Below are positions 1 through 8,655 of a stretch of 64,000 bases of DNA, one piece after another. The translations under genes were made by a program, and so were the position numbers. The notes below the pieces were generated by a model, which did not search any database, was not told the origin of the DNA, and worked only from the letters and a program-made list of their open reading frames with translations. How positions within the stretch are numbered: the stretch's first letter is position 1; every line of letters starts with the position of its first letter. The stretch is from Cardinium endosymbiont cBtQ1 of Bemisia tabaci (lineage in GTDB: Bacteria; Bacteroidota; Bacteroidia; Cytophagales; Amoebophilaceae). The DNA lies in NCBI RefSeq assembly GCF_000689375.1, contig NZ_CBQZ010000002.1, positions 1-64,000 of the forward strand, given 5' to 3'.

Positions 1-1
1 T

Positions 2-217
2 ATTGTTCCTGTTATCCCTCCCAAAAAAAACAGAAAAATAAAGCGTGATTTTGACAAAAATCTATATAAATTCCGACATCTTGTTGAAAATATGTTTCTC
101 AAAATTAAGCAATGGAGAGGAATCTCCACTAGGTATGCAAAAAACACAGCATCATTCTTGGCAGCTGTCCAAATTAGATGTATCCATCTATGGGCTAACT
201 TCTTATGACGACACTAT
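2..217 (+). mobile_element. 3' end of an IS427-group (IS5 family) element, cut by the window edge
   Basis: The frame from 2 to 208 encodes the last 68 residues of a DDE transposase. It includes the segment RHLVENMF, which carries the catalytic Glu, followed by an Arg/Trp-rich tail (KIKQWRGISTRY) typical of the IS427 group. The start lies left of the window. The element ends at the terminal sequence ATGACGACACTAT (205-217), whose reverse complement is also the outer end of the neighbouring minus-strand copy at 837-849. The element stops exactly where that second copy is broken off, so this copy probably inserted into it. Confidence 0.8.
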
Positions 218-764
218 ATAGCATATTTAATGATTTTATCGGTATCATAGGCGCGGTCTGCTAACAAATGCTTTGGAGTTATCCCTTGAATAAGATATGT
301 AGATTGGCTACAATCAGCTCTGGTACCTTCTGTGATAATAGCTCTGACCGGCATACCAGACGCATCCACGGCCAAATGTAGCTTCGTATTAAGCCCCCTT
401 TTGTTCGACTCATAAATTGGTTTCCTCCTTTCGCACCCGTTCCATGCATATGTACTTTTATATAAGTAGAATCAATCATAAGCCATTTAAAATCAGGATT
501 ATTAATTAGTCTCTCTAAGATCCTTTCCCATATACCATTATCTCTCCAGCGAGAAAATCTACGATGGGTGTTTTTCCAATCCCCATAGCTAGATGGAAGA
601 TCACGCCAAGGAGATCCTGTACGTAAAATCCAAAATACTGCATTAATAAACAGCCTATTATCTTTGGCAACAGCTCCCCAACCTCCTTGTTGACCTGGAA
701 GTAGAGGTGATAAAATAGACCATACTTTGTCTGAAATATCATGACGGTGAATCCATTTAGACAT
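218..764 (-). pseudogene. IS427-group transposase, N-terminal part, frameshifted and truncated
   Basis: Residues 1-115 read as a normal IS5/IS427 transposase: an N-terminal DNA-binding part (WSILSPLLPG, TGSPWRDLP) and the first catalytic Asp in LMIDSTYIK. After TKGG the family sequence (LNTKLHLAVDASG, then LLADRAYD with the second Asp) continues in the -1 frame. The zero frame ends at 279. The slip site reads A AAA GGG, so this may be the normal programmed -1 frameshift by which IS427-type elements fuse OrfA and OrfB, rather than damage. The fused frame then runs into the end of the plus-strand copy at 217 and loses the third catalytic residue, so this copy cannot be active. Confidence 0.75.
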
Positions 765-849
765 CTTAGGAATATAATTGATCTTATTAATCTAAAAATA
801 TAATACGAACTACAAACCTAATATACAAAATATTTCATGACGACACTAT
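218..849 (-). mobile_element. IS427-group element, 5' part only, interrupted at 217/218
   Basis: This is a minus-strand copy of an IS427-type element. Its outer terminal repeat is ATGACGACACTAT at 837-849. It carries a transposase frame starting at 764 and stops at 218, where the plus-strand copy of the same kind of element ends. The missing C-terminal part of its transposase would lie left of the window if the other copy simply inserted here. Confidence 0.75.
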
Positions 850-938
850 CTAGAACTTAAATTATAGGGTTATGTAGTAGGTCTATTATTCAAAACACCC
901 CTAAATGGTATAAAAAGTATGTATATTGTAGTGTCTGA

Positions 939-965
939 TTATATTATATTATATTATATTATATA
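939..965. repeat. ATATT pentanucleotide tandem repeat
   Basis: Four exact ATATT units fill 941-960, with partial units on each side. The run lies about 35-60 bases upstream of the start of the Rpn-like nuclease gene, where a promoter would be expected. A change in unit number would alter spacing there. It may equally be simple AT-rich drift. Confidence 0.7.
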
Positions 966-999
966 AGTTTGATTAGAAAGAAGTAGATAGAAATTGTTT

Positions 1000-1932
1000 A
1001 TGGATAAAATTACGCCGAAAGTAGATTTAGCCTTCAAAAAAATATTTGGGGTAGAGGAAAATAAAGATCTATTGATTGCTCTAATCAATGCCACAGTTTC
1101 AAAAGAAGATCAAGTAGTAGATGTTACGCTATTAAATCCTTATAACCCCAAAAATTTTAGGAGCGATAAACTGTCTATACTAGATATTAAAGCCTTAAGT
1201 GAAACAGGAAAAAGGTTTAATATAGAAATACAAATCACTGATGAAGCAGACTATGATAAACGTGCCTTATACTACTGGGCCAAGTTGTATACAGATCAAT
1301 TAAAGGTTGCTCAGGACTATGCTACTTTAAATAAAGCAATAGGTATCCATATCCTTAATTTTGTATCTATAACAGATAATCCTAAGTATCATAATGTATT
1401 TCGTATCACAGAAAAAGAGACTGGATTACCCTACTTTAGGGATTTAGAATTACACACTGTAGAGCTGACTAAGTTCAGTAAAGATCCATATGAAGATCTA
1501 AATAGTTTATTAAAGAAGATCAAAACCTCTTTAGACATTTGGACGGCCTTTCTTACCCGTAATGATTTACTCAATAAAGATAACTTACCAGAACCATTGG
1601 CTATCCATACCCTGAAAAAGGCGTTGCATGTTTTAGATACGCTAAACTTCACCGATGAAGAGAGAATGGCTTATGAAGATCACTTAAAATGGTTAAGAAT
1701 AGAAGCCAATACAATAGAAAAATATAGAAAAGAAGCAGAACAAAAAGGTAGAGAAGAGGGTAGAGAAGAAGGCATCCTAATAGGCCAAGAAAAAGGTAAG
1801 ATAGAGGGAGAAAAAGAGAAAGCTATTTCTATAGCTAGGACTATGCTTCTAAAAGGTTACTCTACAGAAGAGATTACGATGCTTACGGGATTATCTAATT
1901 CTGATATCGAATATATTAAGTATAATAGATAG
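1000..1932 (+). CDS. Rpn family / PD-(D/E)XK nuclease-transposase protein
   Basis: This 310-residue protein belongs to the Rpn/PDDEXK_2 family, whose members are transposase-related DNA endonucleases that promote RecA-independent recombination. The start TPKVDLAFKKIFG is typical of the family. The nuclease core is visible as Asp62 (LDIKA) followed by the E-x-Q motif Glu76-Gln78 (FNIEIQI). The C-terminal third has the usual charged helix with GREEGREEG-type repeats (about residues 245-275). I chose the ATG at 1000, which follows the purine-rich AGAAAGAAG at 975-983. The TTG at 994 would add only two residues. The frame is intact. Such genes are often multicopy in Amoebophilaceae genomes. The gene sits between two IS elements. 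Confidence 0.85.
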   Translation: MDKITPKVDLAFKKIFGVEENKDLLIALINATVSKEDQVVDVTLLNPYNPKNFRSDKLSILDIKALSETGKRFNIEIQITDEADYDKRALYYWAKLYTDQLKVAQDYATLNKAIGIHILNFVSITDNPKYHNVFRITEKETGLPYFRDLELHTVELTKFSKDPYEDLNSLLKKIKTSLDIWTAFLTRNDLLNKDNLPEPLAIHTLKKALHVLDTLNFTDEERMAYEDHLKWLRIEANTIEKYRKEAEQKGREEGREEGILIGQEKGKIEGEKEKAISIARTMLLKGYSTEEITMLTGLSNSDIEYIKYNR

Positions 1933-2118
1933 GTACAACTAATGGCCTGATAATACCTGAAATTTAGGATAAGAAAGAATTTTAGACAAAATCAACAACA
2001 GACAAGACAGAACTAAATATATTATATAAATAAAATTTTATATTAAATCAATCAATTTTATTATGCATAAACGACATATACAACGCGTTCTATCTTCTAC
2101 ATTAATGACAGTATTAAG

Positions 2119-2952
2119 GGATCTGTCGCATCTACATTGAATTTTTCCTAGTTCTCCGGTTTGTCTTAAAAATTGGATATTATGCGGCCATAATCTTGGA
2201 AAAGTTTTCAAAAGTAGAATTCTGTTTTTTAGTTCCGATTAATTGTCCTTTTTGAATGATTCTAATATTTTCTATCCCTTTTATAGTAATGGCAGCAGCA
2301 TGGAAATTCTTAAACCCTAGCATAGTCTTTATCCGTTTTTTGATAAACCTGTGGTCTTGCTCGACTCTATTATTCAGGTATTTGTTTTGAAATATTGGAA
2401 TTTTATGATCTTGATCTAGTTCTGTATTTAAAGCATCAAGCGCAGCCTTATTACTACCGCTTTTATCAACTACCACTTTAGAAGGAATATTATTACAGCT
2501 GATAGCCTTACGAAAAAAATAAAGAGCTGCAGACTTGTCTCTACTTTCACTTAGAAAAAAGTCAACTGTATCTCCATAACGATCTACTGCTCTATATAAA
2601 TAGATCCACTTACCATTCATCTTTACGTAAGTTTCATCCATTCTCCAACTACTACTAACTGGGCGTTTTCGTCTTCTTACTTCTTGATCTATGAGGGGAA
2701 CAAACTTAATAACCCATCTTTGTAAAGTGGAATGATCAATCTTTGCGCCTCTGATATGCATCATCTCTTCCAGATCTCTATAGCTTAACGAAAAACGACA
2801 TTTCATGTACACAAATAAAAGAATTAACTCCGGGGATGAACAAAATCCTTTAAAATATGGCAATAATCGAGGCGTAATACTAAACATCTAAACTAAAGTT
2901 TTAAACTAAAAATCTAAATTTAAGGCTTTCTTTACACACATGCGACAGAACC
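2119..2952 (-). mobile_element. IS6-family insertion sequence, copy 1 (intact)
   Basis: This 834-bp element is bounded by GGATCTGTCGCAT at 2119 and ATGCGACAGAACC ending at 2952, which form imperfect inverted repeats. The same ends bound the second copy at 40073-40905, where the element lies in the opposite orientation. The flanking 8-mers (GTATTAAG and TATAAATG) do not match, so there is no clear target duplication. This fits recombination or cointegrate history. Confidence 0.9.
2180..2887 (-). CDS. IS6-family transposase (intact copy)
   Basis: This 235-residue DDE transposase is of the IS6/IS26 type. An N-terminal helix-turn-helix-like region (residues 10-60, FKGFCSSPEL, HSTLQRWVIKF) is followed by the catalytic core. 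The DDE residues are the Asp in WRMDETYVKM, the Asp in VVVDKSGSNK and the Glu in NNRVEQDHRF. The length is normal for the family and no frame break is seen. The copy at 40138 is nearly identical but has lost one base, so this is the only copy in the window that could supply transposase. Confidence 0.92.
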   Translation of the reverse strand: MFSITPRLLPYFKGFCSSPELILLFVYMKCRFSLSYRDLEEMMHIRGAKIDHSTLQRWVIKFVPLIDQEVRRRKRPVSSSWRMDETYVKMNGKWIYLYRAVDRYGDTVDFFLSESRDKSAALYFFRKAISCNNIPSKVVVDKSGSNKAALDALNTELDQDHKIPIFQNKYLNNRVEQDHRFIKKRIKTMLGFKNFHAAAITIKGIENIRIIQKGQLIGTKKQNSTFENFSKIMAA

Positions 2953-3016
2953 TATAAATGGCTATATTTAAGGTGGTATACCTAAACATATACAATATAA
3001 TTAAGCAGTAAGGAAT

Positions 3017-3592
3017 ATGAAAAAAGTACTAAATAACTATTACAGTCAAGTGGGTTTATTATTTGCGTCTGTATTTTGCATGAATTTTACTTCTAAAGTA
3101 GTATACTGTGCGTTATTATTTACTTTTTTAACATTTATTTTAAATATAATAGCAAATCACCATGGCCCTCGAAAAGCAACTATAAGCATTCTATTGTCCA
3201 CCATCACTTCACTTGGGTTATTATACGATAAGCAATATTGCATCGCTGGCAAACCTATTGGTGGACTTATAGGAACTTCTTTGTTTGCTATATTGGTTGC
3301 TGGTTATATAGGTTTCAAACTTTTCTTAAAGCTAAAGGCTACATACAGTTTTGTAGTAAGCAATTTTATCAGTTTATTAATTGCTGCATTTGTGGACCAC
3401 TTGATCATGGGTCTATTCTTCACTAAGGTATTTCCTATGCATAAGGTTTGGCTAATATGCTATAAAGAAACAGCCTATACCGCTCTCTTTGTATCTGTAG
3501 TATGCCTATGTTCAGCTGCAATTTTATATGTAAAAGTATTTTATTCCAATATAAAAACTCTGTACACCTTTAGGCCTTTATCGTCTAAGTAA
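3017..3592 (+). CDS. Multi-pass inner-membrane protein, function unknown
   Basis: This 191-residue protein has about six hydrophobic segments (around residues 10-25, 30-48, 55-70, 83-105, 112-135 and 155-178). It has no signal peptide and no soluble domain. The layout, the segment FILNIIANHHGPRKA and the late helix NFISLLIAAFVDHLIMG loosely recall the VUT/YhhQ family of 7-cyano-7-deazaguanine (queuosine precursor) transporters. The match is weak and I do not assign the function. The gene follows the IS6 element by 64 bases and precedes the DNA glycosylase gene by 66 bases on the same strand. The start has the purine-rich leader TAAGGAAT. Confidence 0.6.
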   Translation: MKKVLNNYYSQVGLLFASVFCMNFTSKVVYCALLFTFLTFILNIIANHHGPRKATISILLSTITSLGLLYDKQYCIAGKPIGGLIGTSLFAILVAGYIGFKLFLKLKATYSFVVSNFISLLIAAFVDHLIMGLFFTKVFPMHKVWLICYKETAYTALFVSVVCLCSAAILYVKVFYSNIKTLYTFRPLSSK

Positions 3593-3658
3593 TAGAAAAC
3601 ACTTAGATCATAAGTAATGTATAGTGAATGTGATTACACCAAGATCGAATAACCCCAA

Positions 3659-4210
3659 ATGGTACTCAGTAGATCCTTTTTTATCCAAGATACCAATACA
3701 GTCAGCACGAATTTAATTGGTAAGCTATTATGTTTTCATAACTTTAAGGGAATTATTACTGAAACAGAGAGTTATATTGGTACAGATGATCCCGCTTGCC
3801 ATGCAGCTAAAGGTATGACTAAAAGAACCAAAATCATGTTTGGACTGGCTGGATTTACTTATGTATATTTTATATATGGCAAATATTACTGTTTAAACAT
3901 TGTTACGGAAGCTTTAAATTTTCCAGCTGCTACTCTTATTAGAGGTATAAAATTGATCGATCCACCCTATACTTACCTAAATGGTCCAGGCAAACTTTGC
4001 CAGTATTTAGGCATTAATTTAATGCACAATGCCATCGATGTAACCGTATCAAAAATATTCTCTATTAAAGATATAGGTTGTCAATTATCTTATAAGTCAA
4101 CACCCAGGGTAGGCATTTCAAAAGGGTTAGATAAAATATGGCGCTATGTTGTTACAGATATAGATTGTACAGCAGGTATACCAAAGCTAGCCTGTACCAC
4201 TAGTTTGTAA
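3659..4210 (+). CDS. 3-methyladenine DNA glycosylase (AAG/MPG family)
   Basis: This 183-residue protein belongs to the AAG/MPG family, base-excision repair enzymes that remove alkylated and deaminated purines such as 3-methyladenine and hypoxanthine. The diagnostic blocks are present: TNLIGKLLC near the start, [15 protein letters not shown] (residues 36-50, containing the catalytic Glu), [20 protein letters not shown] (the DNA-intercalating Tyr region) and the C-terminal [12 protein letters not shown]. The length is close to that of bacterial members (about 190-200). It stands alone between a membrane protein gene and ileS. Confidence 0.93.
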   Translation: MVLSRSFFIQDTNTVSTNLIGKLLCFHNFKGIITETESYIGTDDPACHAAKGMTKRTKIMFGLAGFTYVYFIYGKYYCLNIVTEALNFPAATLIRGIKLIDPPYTYLNGPGKLCQYLGINLMHNAIDVTVSKIFSIKDIGCQLSYKSTPRVGISKGLDKIWRYVVTDIDCTAGIPKLACTTSL

Positions 4211-4425
4211 TATTGCTATATTCGGTACTGTTGCCCTTTCTTTAGAATATTGTCTTCTTAGTATCTCTACTTAAATTAGAAAATAGCTAATATCATACCA
4301 TATTCAAAACCTAGGGTTAGGAAAAATGTTACACAAAACCAATTATAGAGCCAATAGAACCTAACTTTTTCATTAAATTGTAATACATAGTGTTTTAACA
4401 TAAAGATTTAATTACCTATACGTAG

Positions 4426-7400
4426 ATGAAAAAATACAAAACGCAAATGCAACTCAATTTGCTAGACATTGCAAAAAAAATGGATCTTTTTTGGGAAGAA
4501 CAAAAAACATTTGCACGCTCTATGCAACAACGTGAAAGCAACAAGCCTTTTGTCTTCTTTGAAGGGCCTCCTTCAGCCAATGGCGCACCAGGTGTACACC
4601 ATATTTTGGCCATGACCATTAAAGACCTTTTTACTAGATATAAAACCATGCAGGGTTATTATGTACGTCGGAAAAGTGGTTGGGATACACATGGTTTGCC
4701 GGTGGAGCTTCAAGTAGAAAAAAAATTAAGTATTACCAAGGGAGATATTGGTAAAAAAATTAGCATAGCCGATTACAATCAGACATGTCGCGCAACGGTT
4801 ATGACTTACAAAAGCGAATGGGAATCATTGAATAAGCAGCTAGGCTACTGGAAAGACAACCTAAATCCTTACATCACCTATGAACGCGATTATATTGAAT
4901 CGGTTTGGTACCTGCTGAAAGCACTTTACAATAAAAAACTGATCTATAAAGGCTATTCTATACAGCCTTACTCCCCTGCTATTGGGACAGGACTAAGTTC
5001 CCATGAATTAAACCAGCCAGGCTGCTACAAGCTAGTCAAAGACATTTCGATTGTAGCACAGTTTAAACGAAAAGATAATGAATATTTTCTAGCATGGACG
5101 ACTACACCATGGACCCTCCCTGCAAATAGTGCCCTAGCAGTAGGGGCTACTATTAATTATGTTAAAATAGCCACCATCAACCCCTATACCCACCTGCCTA
5201 TTTACGTTATTCTAGCAGAAGATGCGGTGCAACGTTTTTTTACAGGCGCGCCCACTAGCTGTGATGGCTATCACTCCGATTTTAGATCAGATCGTGCTAC
5301 TTTACCTTGGGAGATTGTAGACAGGTATACAGGAGCGGATTTAGTAGGCATCCGTTATGAACAGCTTTTACCTTATGTACAGCCCAAAGGAGATGCTTTT
5401 AAGGTAATCGCAGCTGATTTTGTCAGAACCACAGAAGGTACTGGTATTGTGCATATTGCGCCTACCTTTGGTGCAGATGATTACCGAATCGCCCAAAAAG
5501 AAAATATTGCCACTATTGTCGTGACCAATGCGTCAGGTGCATCTGTTCCAATTGTAGATAGACAAGGTCGTTTTGTAGCAGAAATCAGTGATTTCGCTGG
5601 ACGTTATGTAAAATCAGCCTATGAACAAGCGTCCACTTTACCTCCTGTAGATCTATTGATTGCTAAGAAACTAAAGCAAGAAAACAAAGCTTTTAAAGTA
5701 GAAAAATATGAACACAATTATCCCCATTGCTGGCGTACCCATAAACCAATTCTTTACTATCCACTCGATGGCTGGTTTATTAAAACAACAGCTTATAAAC
5801 AATTATTGATTGACTTAAACCGTACCATTCAATGGAAGCCTGCTGATGTAGGCAAAGGACGATTTGGTAGTTGGCTAGAGAATTTAGTAGATTGGAACCT
5901 AAGTCGTGAACGTTACTGGGGTACGCCACTCCCTATCTGGCGTACAGCTGATCAAAAAGAAGAAAAGTGTATCAGTTCCTTAGCCGAACTAAGATTTGAA
6001 GTAGAGCAAGCTGTGTTGGCTGGTTTTATGCAACAGCAACTACCGGAGGATATTGATTTGCATCGTCCTTATGTAGATGATATTGTCTTGGTAAGCAGCA
6101 ATGGATTGCCTATGTATAGAGAGGCAGCTGTAATAGATGTTTGGTTTGATGCGGGTGCAATGCCTTGTGCACAATGGCACTATCCATTTGAAAATCAAGA
6201 AATATTTGAAAAAAGTTTCCCTGCTGATTTTATTGCAGAAGGAATAGACCAAACCAGAGGATGGTTTTTTACCTTACATGTTATTTCCACGCTACTTTTT
6301 GAAATTCCTGCTTTTAAAAATGTAGTGGTCAATGGACTCGTATTGGATAAGCATGGTAATAAAATGTCTAAAAGCATTGGTAATACCCTTGATCCAACAG
6401 AATTATTGAGAGAATATGGTCCAGATGCGATACGTTGGTATATGATTGGTAATGCGAATCCATGGGATAATTTAAAATTTGATGCCACAGGTGTAGCAGA
6501 GGTAGTGCGTAAATTTTTCATTACGTTACACAGCACGTATAATTTTTTTGCACTTTATGCCAATTTAGATCAGTTCTATTTTAATAAGCGTGTACTTACC
6601 AATAGTGACCTAACCAAGAGTGACAAGTGGATTATTTCTCGCTCCCATACACTGATTAAAATGGTAACAGAAGCCTATGAGCACTATGAGCCTACACGAG
6701 TAGTCAGAATGGTTCAAGATTTTGTAATAGATGATTTGAGTAATTGGTATGTACGGCTGAATAGAAAAAGGTTCTGGAAAAACTGCCAGGATAAAGACAA
6801 AGAAGCCGCTTATCAGACCCTATATCATTGCCTCATAACAGTTGCCAAGCTGATGGCGCCTATAGCGCCTTTTTATGCAGATTACCTTTACCAAACATTG
6901 AATCAAGTTACGAAAAAAGAAAAGCATGATTCTGTACATTTATCAGATTTTCCAGTCACATCAGTAGAAACCTTAGATCCAAGTCTAGAAATAGAGATGG
7001 GACAAGTACAAAAAATTGTTTCTTTAGCCCATAGTTTACGTAAAAAACATAACATTAAGGTACGCCAACCTTTATCTAGTATCAGCATTGCGGGTCTTTT
7101 TGTTTCAGCTGGATGGTCTAGTTTAGAAGCGCTGATTAAAAGAGAAATTAATGTAAAGGAGATTCATTACTTAGACAATACCCATAATCTAAAAAAAGCA
7201 AAACCTAATTTTCCTCTTTTAGGCAAACGGTATGGTCCTAAAATGAAACAGCTTAATGAGGCTATTGTCGCCTTAACACCATCTGAAATTTATGCTTTAG
7301 AACAAGGTAATACCCATCTATTACACTTACAAGATAAGGTCATTTCCCTTACTTTAGCAGATATATTGATCCTTACGGAAGATATACCTGGATGGTGTGT

Positions 7401-7713
7401 GGCTACAGAGGGTGAAATAACCATTGTACTAGATACTACTTTGGATAACACGCTGGAAGAAGAAGGCATTGGACGTGAATTTGTACACCGTATTCAGCAA
7501 TTGCGTAAAACCCTGAACTTCAACATTCAAGACAAAATCATTATTGATATAAAACAAGATGAAAATTGTATAAATCAGGCTATTATTACCCATAAAGATT
7601 ATATCTGTACGGAAACACAAGCCATACAGCTACAATTTGTATCCGAGCTAATAGGATTTGAAATCGATATAGAGGATGTAAAGCTAGTCGTTCGGCTTAC
7701 CAAAGTAGAATAG
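4426..7713 (+). CDS. ileS: Isoleucyl-tRNA synthetase
   Basis: This 1095-residue class Ia synthetase charges tRNA-Ile. The HIGH-type motif is GAPGVHHI (around residues 53-60) inside the block PPSANGAPGVHH. The KMSKS loop is at residues 646-650 (GNKMSKSIGNT). Between them lies the CP1 editing domain (AWTTTPWTLPANSALAV, and GTGIVHIAPTFGADD). The catalytic end has EGIDQTRGWFFTLH. A long anticodon-binding region follows, with DLSNWYVRLNRKRFW. The size fits the long IleRS type found in many Bacteroidetes. The frame is complete and the gene appears monocistronic. Confidence 0.97.
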   Translation: MKKYKTQMQLNLLDIAKKMDLFWEEQKTFARSMQQRESNKPFVFFEGPPSANGAPGVHHILAMTIKDLFTRYKTMQGYYVRRKSGWDTHGLPVELQVEKKLSITKGDIGKKISIADYNQTCRATVMTYKSEWESLNKQLGYWKDNLNPYITYERDYIESVWYLLKALYNKKLIYKGYSIQPYSPAIGTGLSSHELNQPGCYKLVKDISIVAQFKRKDNEYFLAWTTTPWTLPANSALAVGATINYVKIATINPYTHLPIYVILAEDAVQRFFTGAPTSCDGYHSDFRSDRATLPWEIVDRYTGADLVGIRYEQLLPYVQPKGDAFKVIAADFVRTTEGTGIVHIAPTFGADDYRIAQKENIATIVVTNASGASVPIVDRQGRFVAEISDFAGRYVKSAYEQASTLPPVDLLIAKKLKQENKAFKVEKYEHNYPHCWRTHKPILYYPLDGWFIKTTAYKQLLIDLNRTIQWKPADVGKGRFGSWLENLVDWNLSRERYWGTPLPIWRTADQKEEKCISSLAELRFEVEQAVLAGFMQQQLPEDIDLHRPYVDDIVLVSSNGLPMYREAAVIDVWFDAGAMPCAQWHYPFENQEIFEKSFPADFIAEGIDQTRGWFFTLHVISTLLFEIPAFKNVVVNGLVLDKHGNKMSKSIGNTLDPTELLREYGPDAIRWYMIGNANPWDNLKFDATGVAEVVRKFFITLHSTYNFFALYANLDQFYFNKRVLTNSDLTKSDKWIISRSHTLIKMVTEAYEHYEPTRVVRMVQDFVIDDLSNWYVRLNRKRFWKNCQDKDKEAAYQTLYHCLITVAKLMAPIAPFYADYLYQTLNQVTKKEKHDSVHLSDFPVTSVETLDPSLEIEMGQVQKIVSLAHSLRKKHNIKVRQPLSSISIAGLFVSAGWSSLEALIKREINVKEIHYLDNTHNLKKAKPNFPLLGKRYGPKMKQLNEAIVALTPSEIYALEQGNTHLLHLQDKVISLTLADILILTEDIPGWCVATEGEITIVLDTTLDNTLEEEGIGREFVHRIQQLRKTLNFNIQDKIIIDIKQDENCINQAIITHKDYICTETQAIQLQFVSELIGFEIDIEDVKLVVRLTKVE

Positions 7714-7784
7714 ATAGATCGTATTTAGAGCTATAATACTATAAAAAAGTTTTGACTTATCGTTTAAGTATTTGATATATCAGA

Positions 7785-7796
7785 TGTTCTTTGACA
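7785..7796 (+). promoter_or_regulatory. boxA-like motif (TGTTCTTTGACA) in the leader of the Ala/Gly-rich lipoprotein gene
   Basis: TGTTCTTTGACA resembles the boxA antitermination site TGCTCTTTAACA, which in bacteria normally precedes rRNA operons and binds NusB/NusE. The boxA-like form TTCTTTGACA is common before rRNA genes in Bacteroidetes. Here it lies about 170 bases before a protein gene with no rRNA nearby. The TTGACA part could instead be a -35-like promoter element. Both readings are inference. Confidence 0.35.
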
Positions 7797-7963
7797 TACG
7801 CGATTGATAAATTTTATTTACAGATTTTGTTTGGCAAATTTGATTTTAAAAATCTATTTAGTATCATTATAGTAGAAATATAGTTGCTTATAAAATTGGG
7901 CACTTAAAAAATCGTCCTTAAAATAAGTACAATAGATTATCATGAACTAAATAAATTATAACT

Positions 7964-8605
7964 ATGAAAATAAAAAAAGGTTTTGCATTGCATTTGCTAA
8001 TGTTAGCCGGATGTAATGGCATGCACCATACCCATAAAATTTCTCCAAACTTTACAGAGAATCACAGCCAAAAAGGTAAGGAACCAACATCAACGAATGC
8101 TGCTTATACACCGCATCAGGCTAGTGCGTCTGTTCCTACTTCTAATGCTGTTGCCCCTGGATTTATTGCTACCACTTATGCGATTTGTGCTGCTGGATTT
8201 GCTGGTGGTGCTTATATTATGGGTGATGGTGAGTTTACTAGTACTGCTGCTGCTGCTGCACTTACTATGGCTTCTGGTGCGTTTGCTGCTGGTTCTGCTG
8301 GTGCATTTGGCGCTGCTGGTCATACTTCTAGTTCTGGTGCCCAAGCTGATAGTATTGGTGCTAACGCTATTGGTGCAGTCGCATCTATAGCTGGTGCTGG
8401 TGCACTTGCTGTTCAAGCTGCTGCTGCTGATGACGATGCTACTGCTTTTTGTGATAGTATGCTTGCTTTTGGTGCTGGCTCATTGGCTATTTGTTCTGGT
8501 GCGCTTGCTATTCAATCCGTTGATACCGCTCGATCTAGTGCTGCTTCTGATACTGATGGTGTTGATCCTAAAGCTATTTTAAATGATGTAAAAATAATTC
8601 CTTAA
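7964..8605 (+). CDS. Ala/Gly-rich putative lipoprotein, function unknown
   Basis: This 213-residue protein starts with a short charged N-terminus (MKIKKG), a hydrophobic stretch and the lipobox LMLAGC (Cys17), so it is predicted to be a lipoprotein. After about 50 polar residues rich in His/Thr/Pro/Ser, residues 65-195 are a low-complexity Ala/Gly/Ser sequence of alternating small hydrophobic blocks (AAAAALTMASGAFAAG, GAGALAVQAAAADDD). The DNA is a loose run of GCT, GGT and TCT codons and looks as if it expanded by slippage. I recognise no domain. It could be a surface or membrane-inserted structural lipoprotein. A long leader with a boxA-like motif precedes it and strong dyads follow it. Confidence 0.7.
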   Translation: MKIKKGFALHLLMLAGCNGMHHTHKISPNFTENHSQKGKEPTSTNAAYTPHQASASVPTSNAVAPGFIATTYAICAAGFAGGAYIMGDGEFTSTAAAAALTMASGAFAAGSAGAFGAAGHTSSSGAQADSIGANAIGAVASIAGAGALAVQAAAADDDATAFCDSMLAFGAGSLAICSGALAIQSVDTARSSAASDTDGVDPKAILNDVKIIP

Positions 8606-8611
8606 AATCGC

Positions 8612-8637
8612 TTACTTTTTGCTTGATCAAAAAGTAA
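8612..8637. terminator. AT-rich 10-bp hairpin just after the lipoprotein gene
   Basis: TTACTTTTTG (8612-8621) pairs perfectly with CAAAAAGTAA (8628-8637) across a 6-base loop. It begins 7 bases after the stop codon of the lipoprotein gene. No T-run follows on the plus strand, so it may be a transcript 3' end or stability hairpin rather than a classical intrinsic terminator. Confidence 0.45.
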
Positions 8638-8655
8638 AAAAGTAAAGCCCTGTGT

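Noticed and set aside
8016-8416. Overlapping Leu/Val-rich and Ser/Thr-rich frames inside the Ala/Gly-rich lipoprotein gene
   Set aside because: They are shifted or reverse readings of GCT/GGT runs, which give Leu/Val or Ser/Thr repeats automatically. The frame with the signal peptide and lipobox is the real one.
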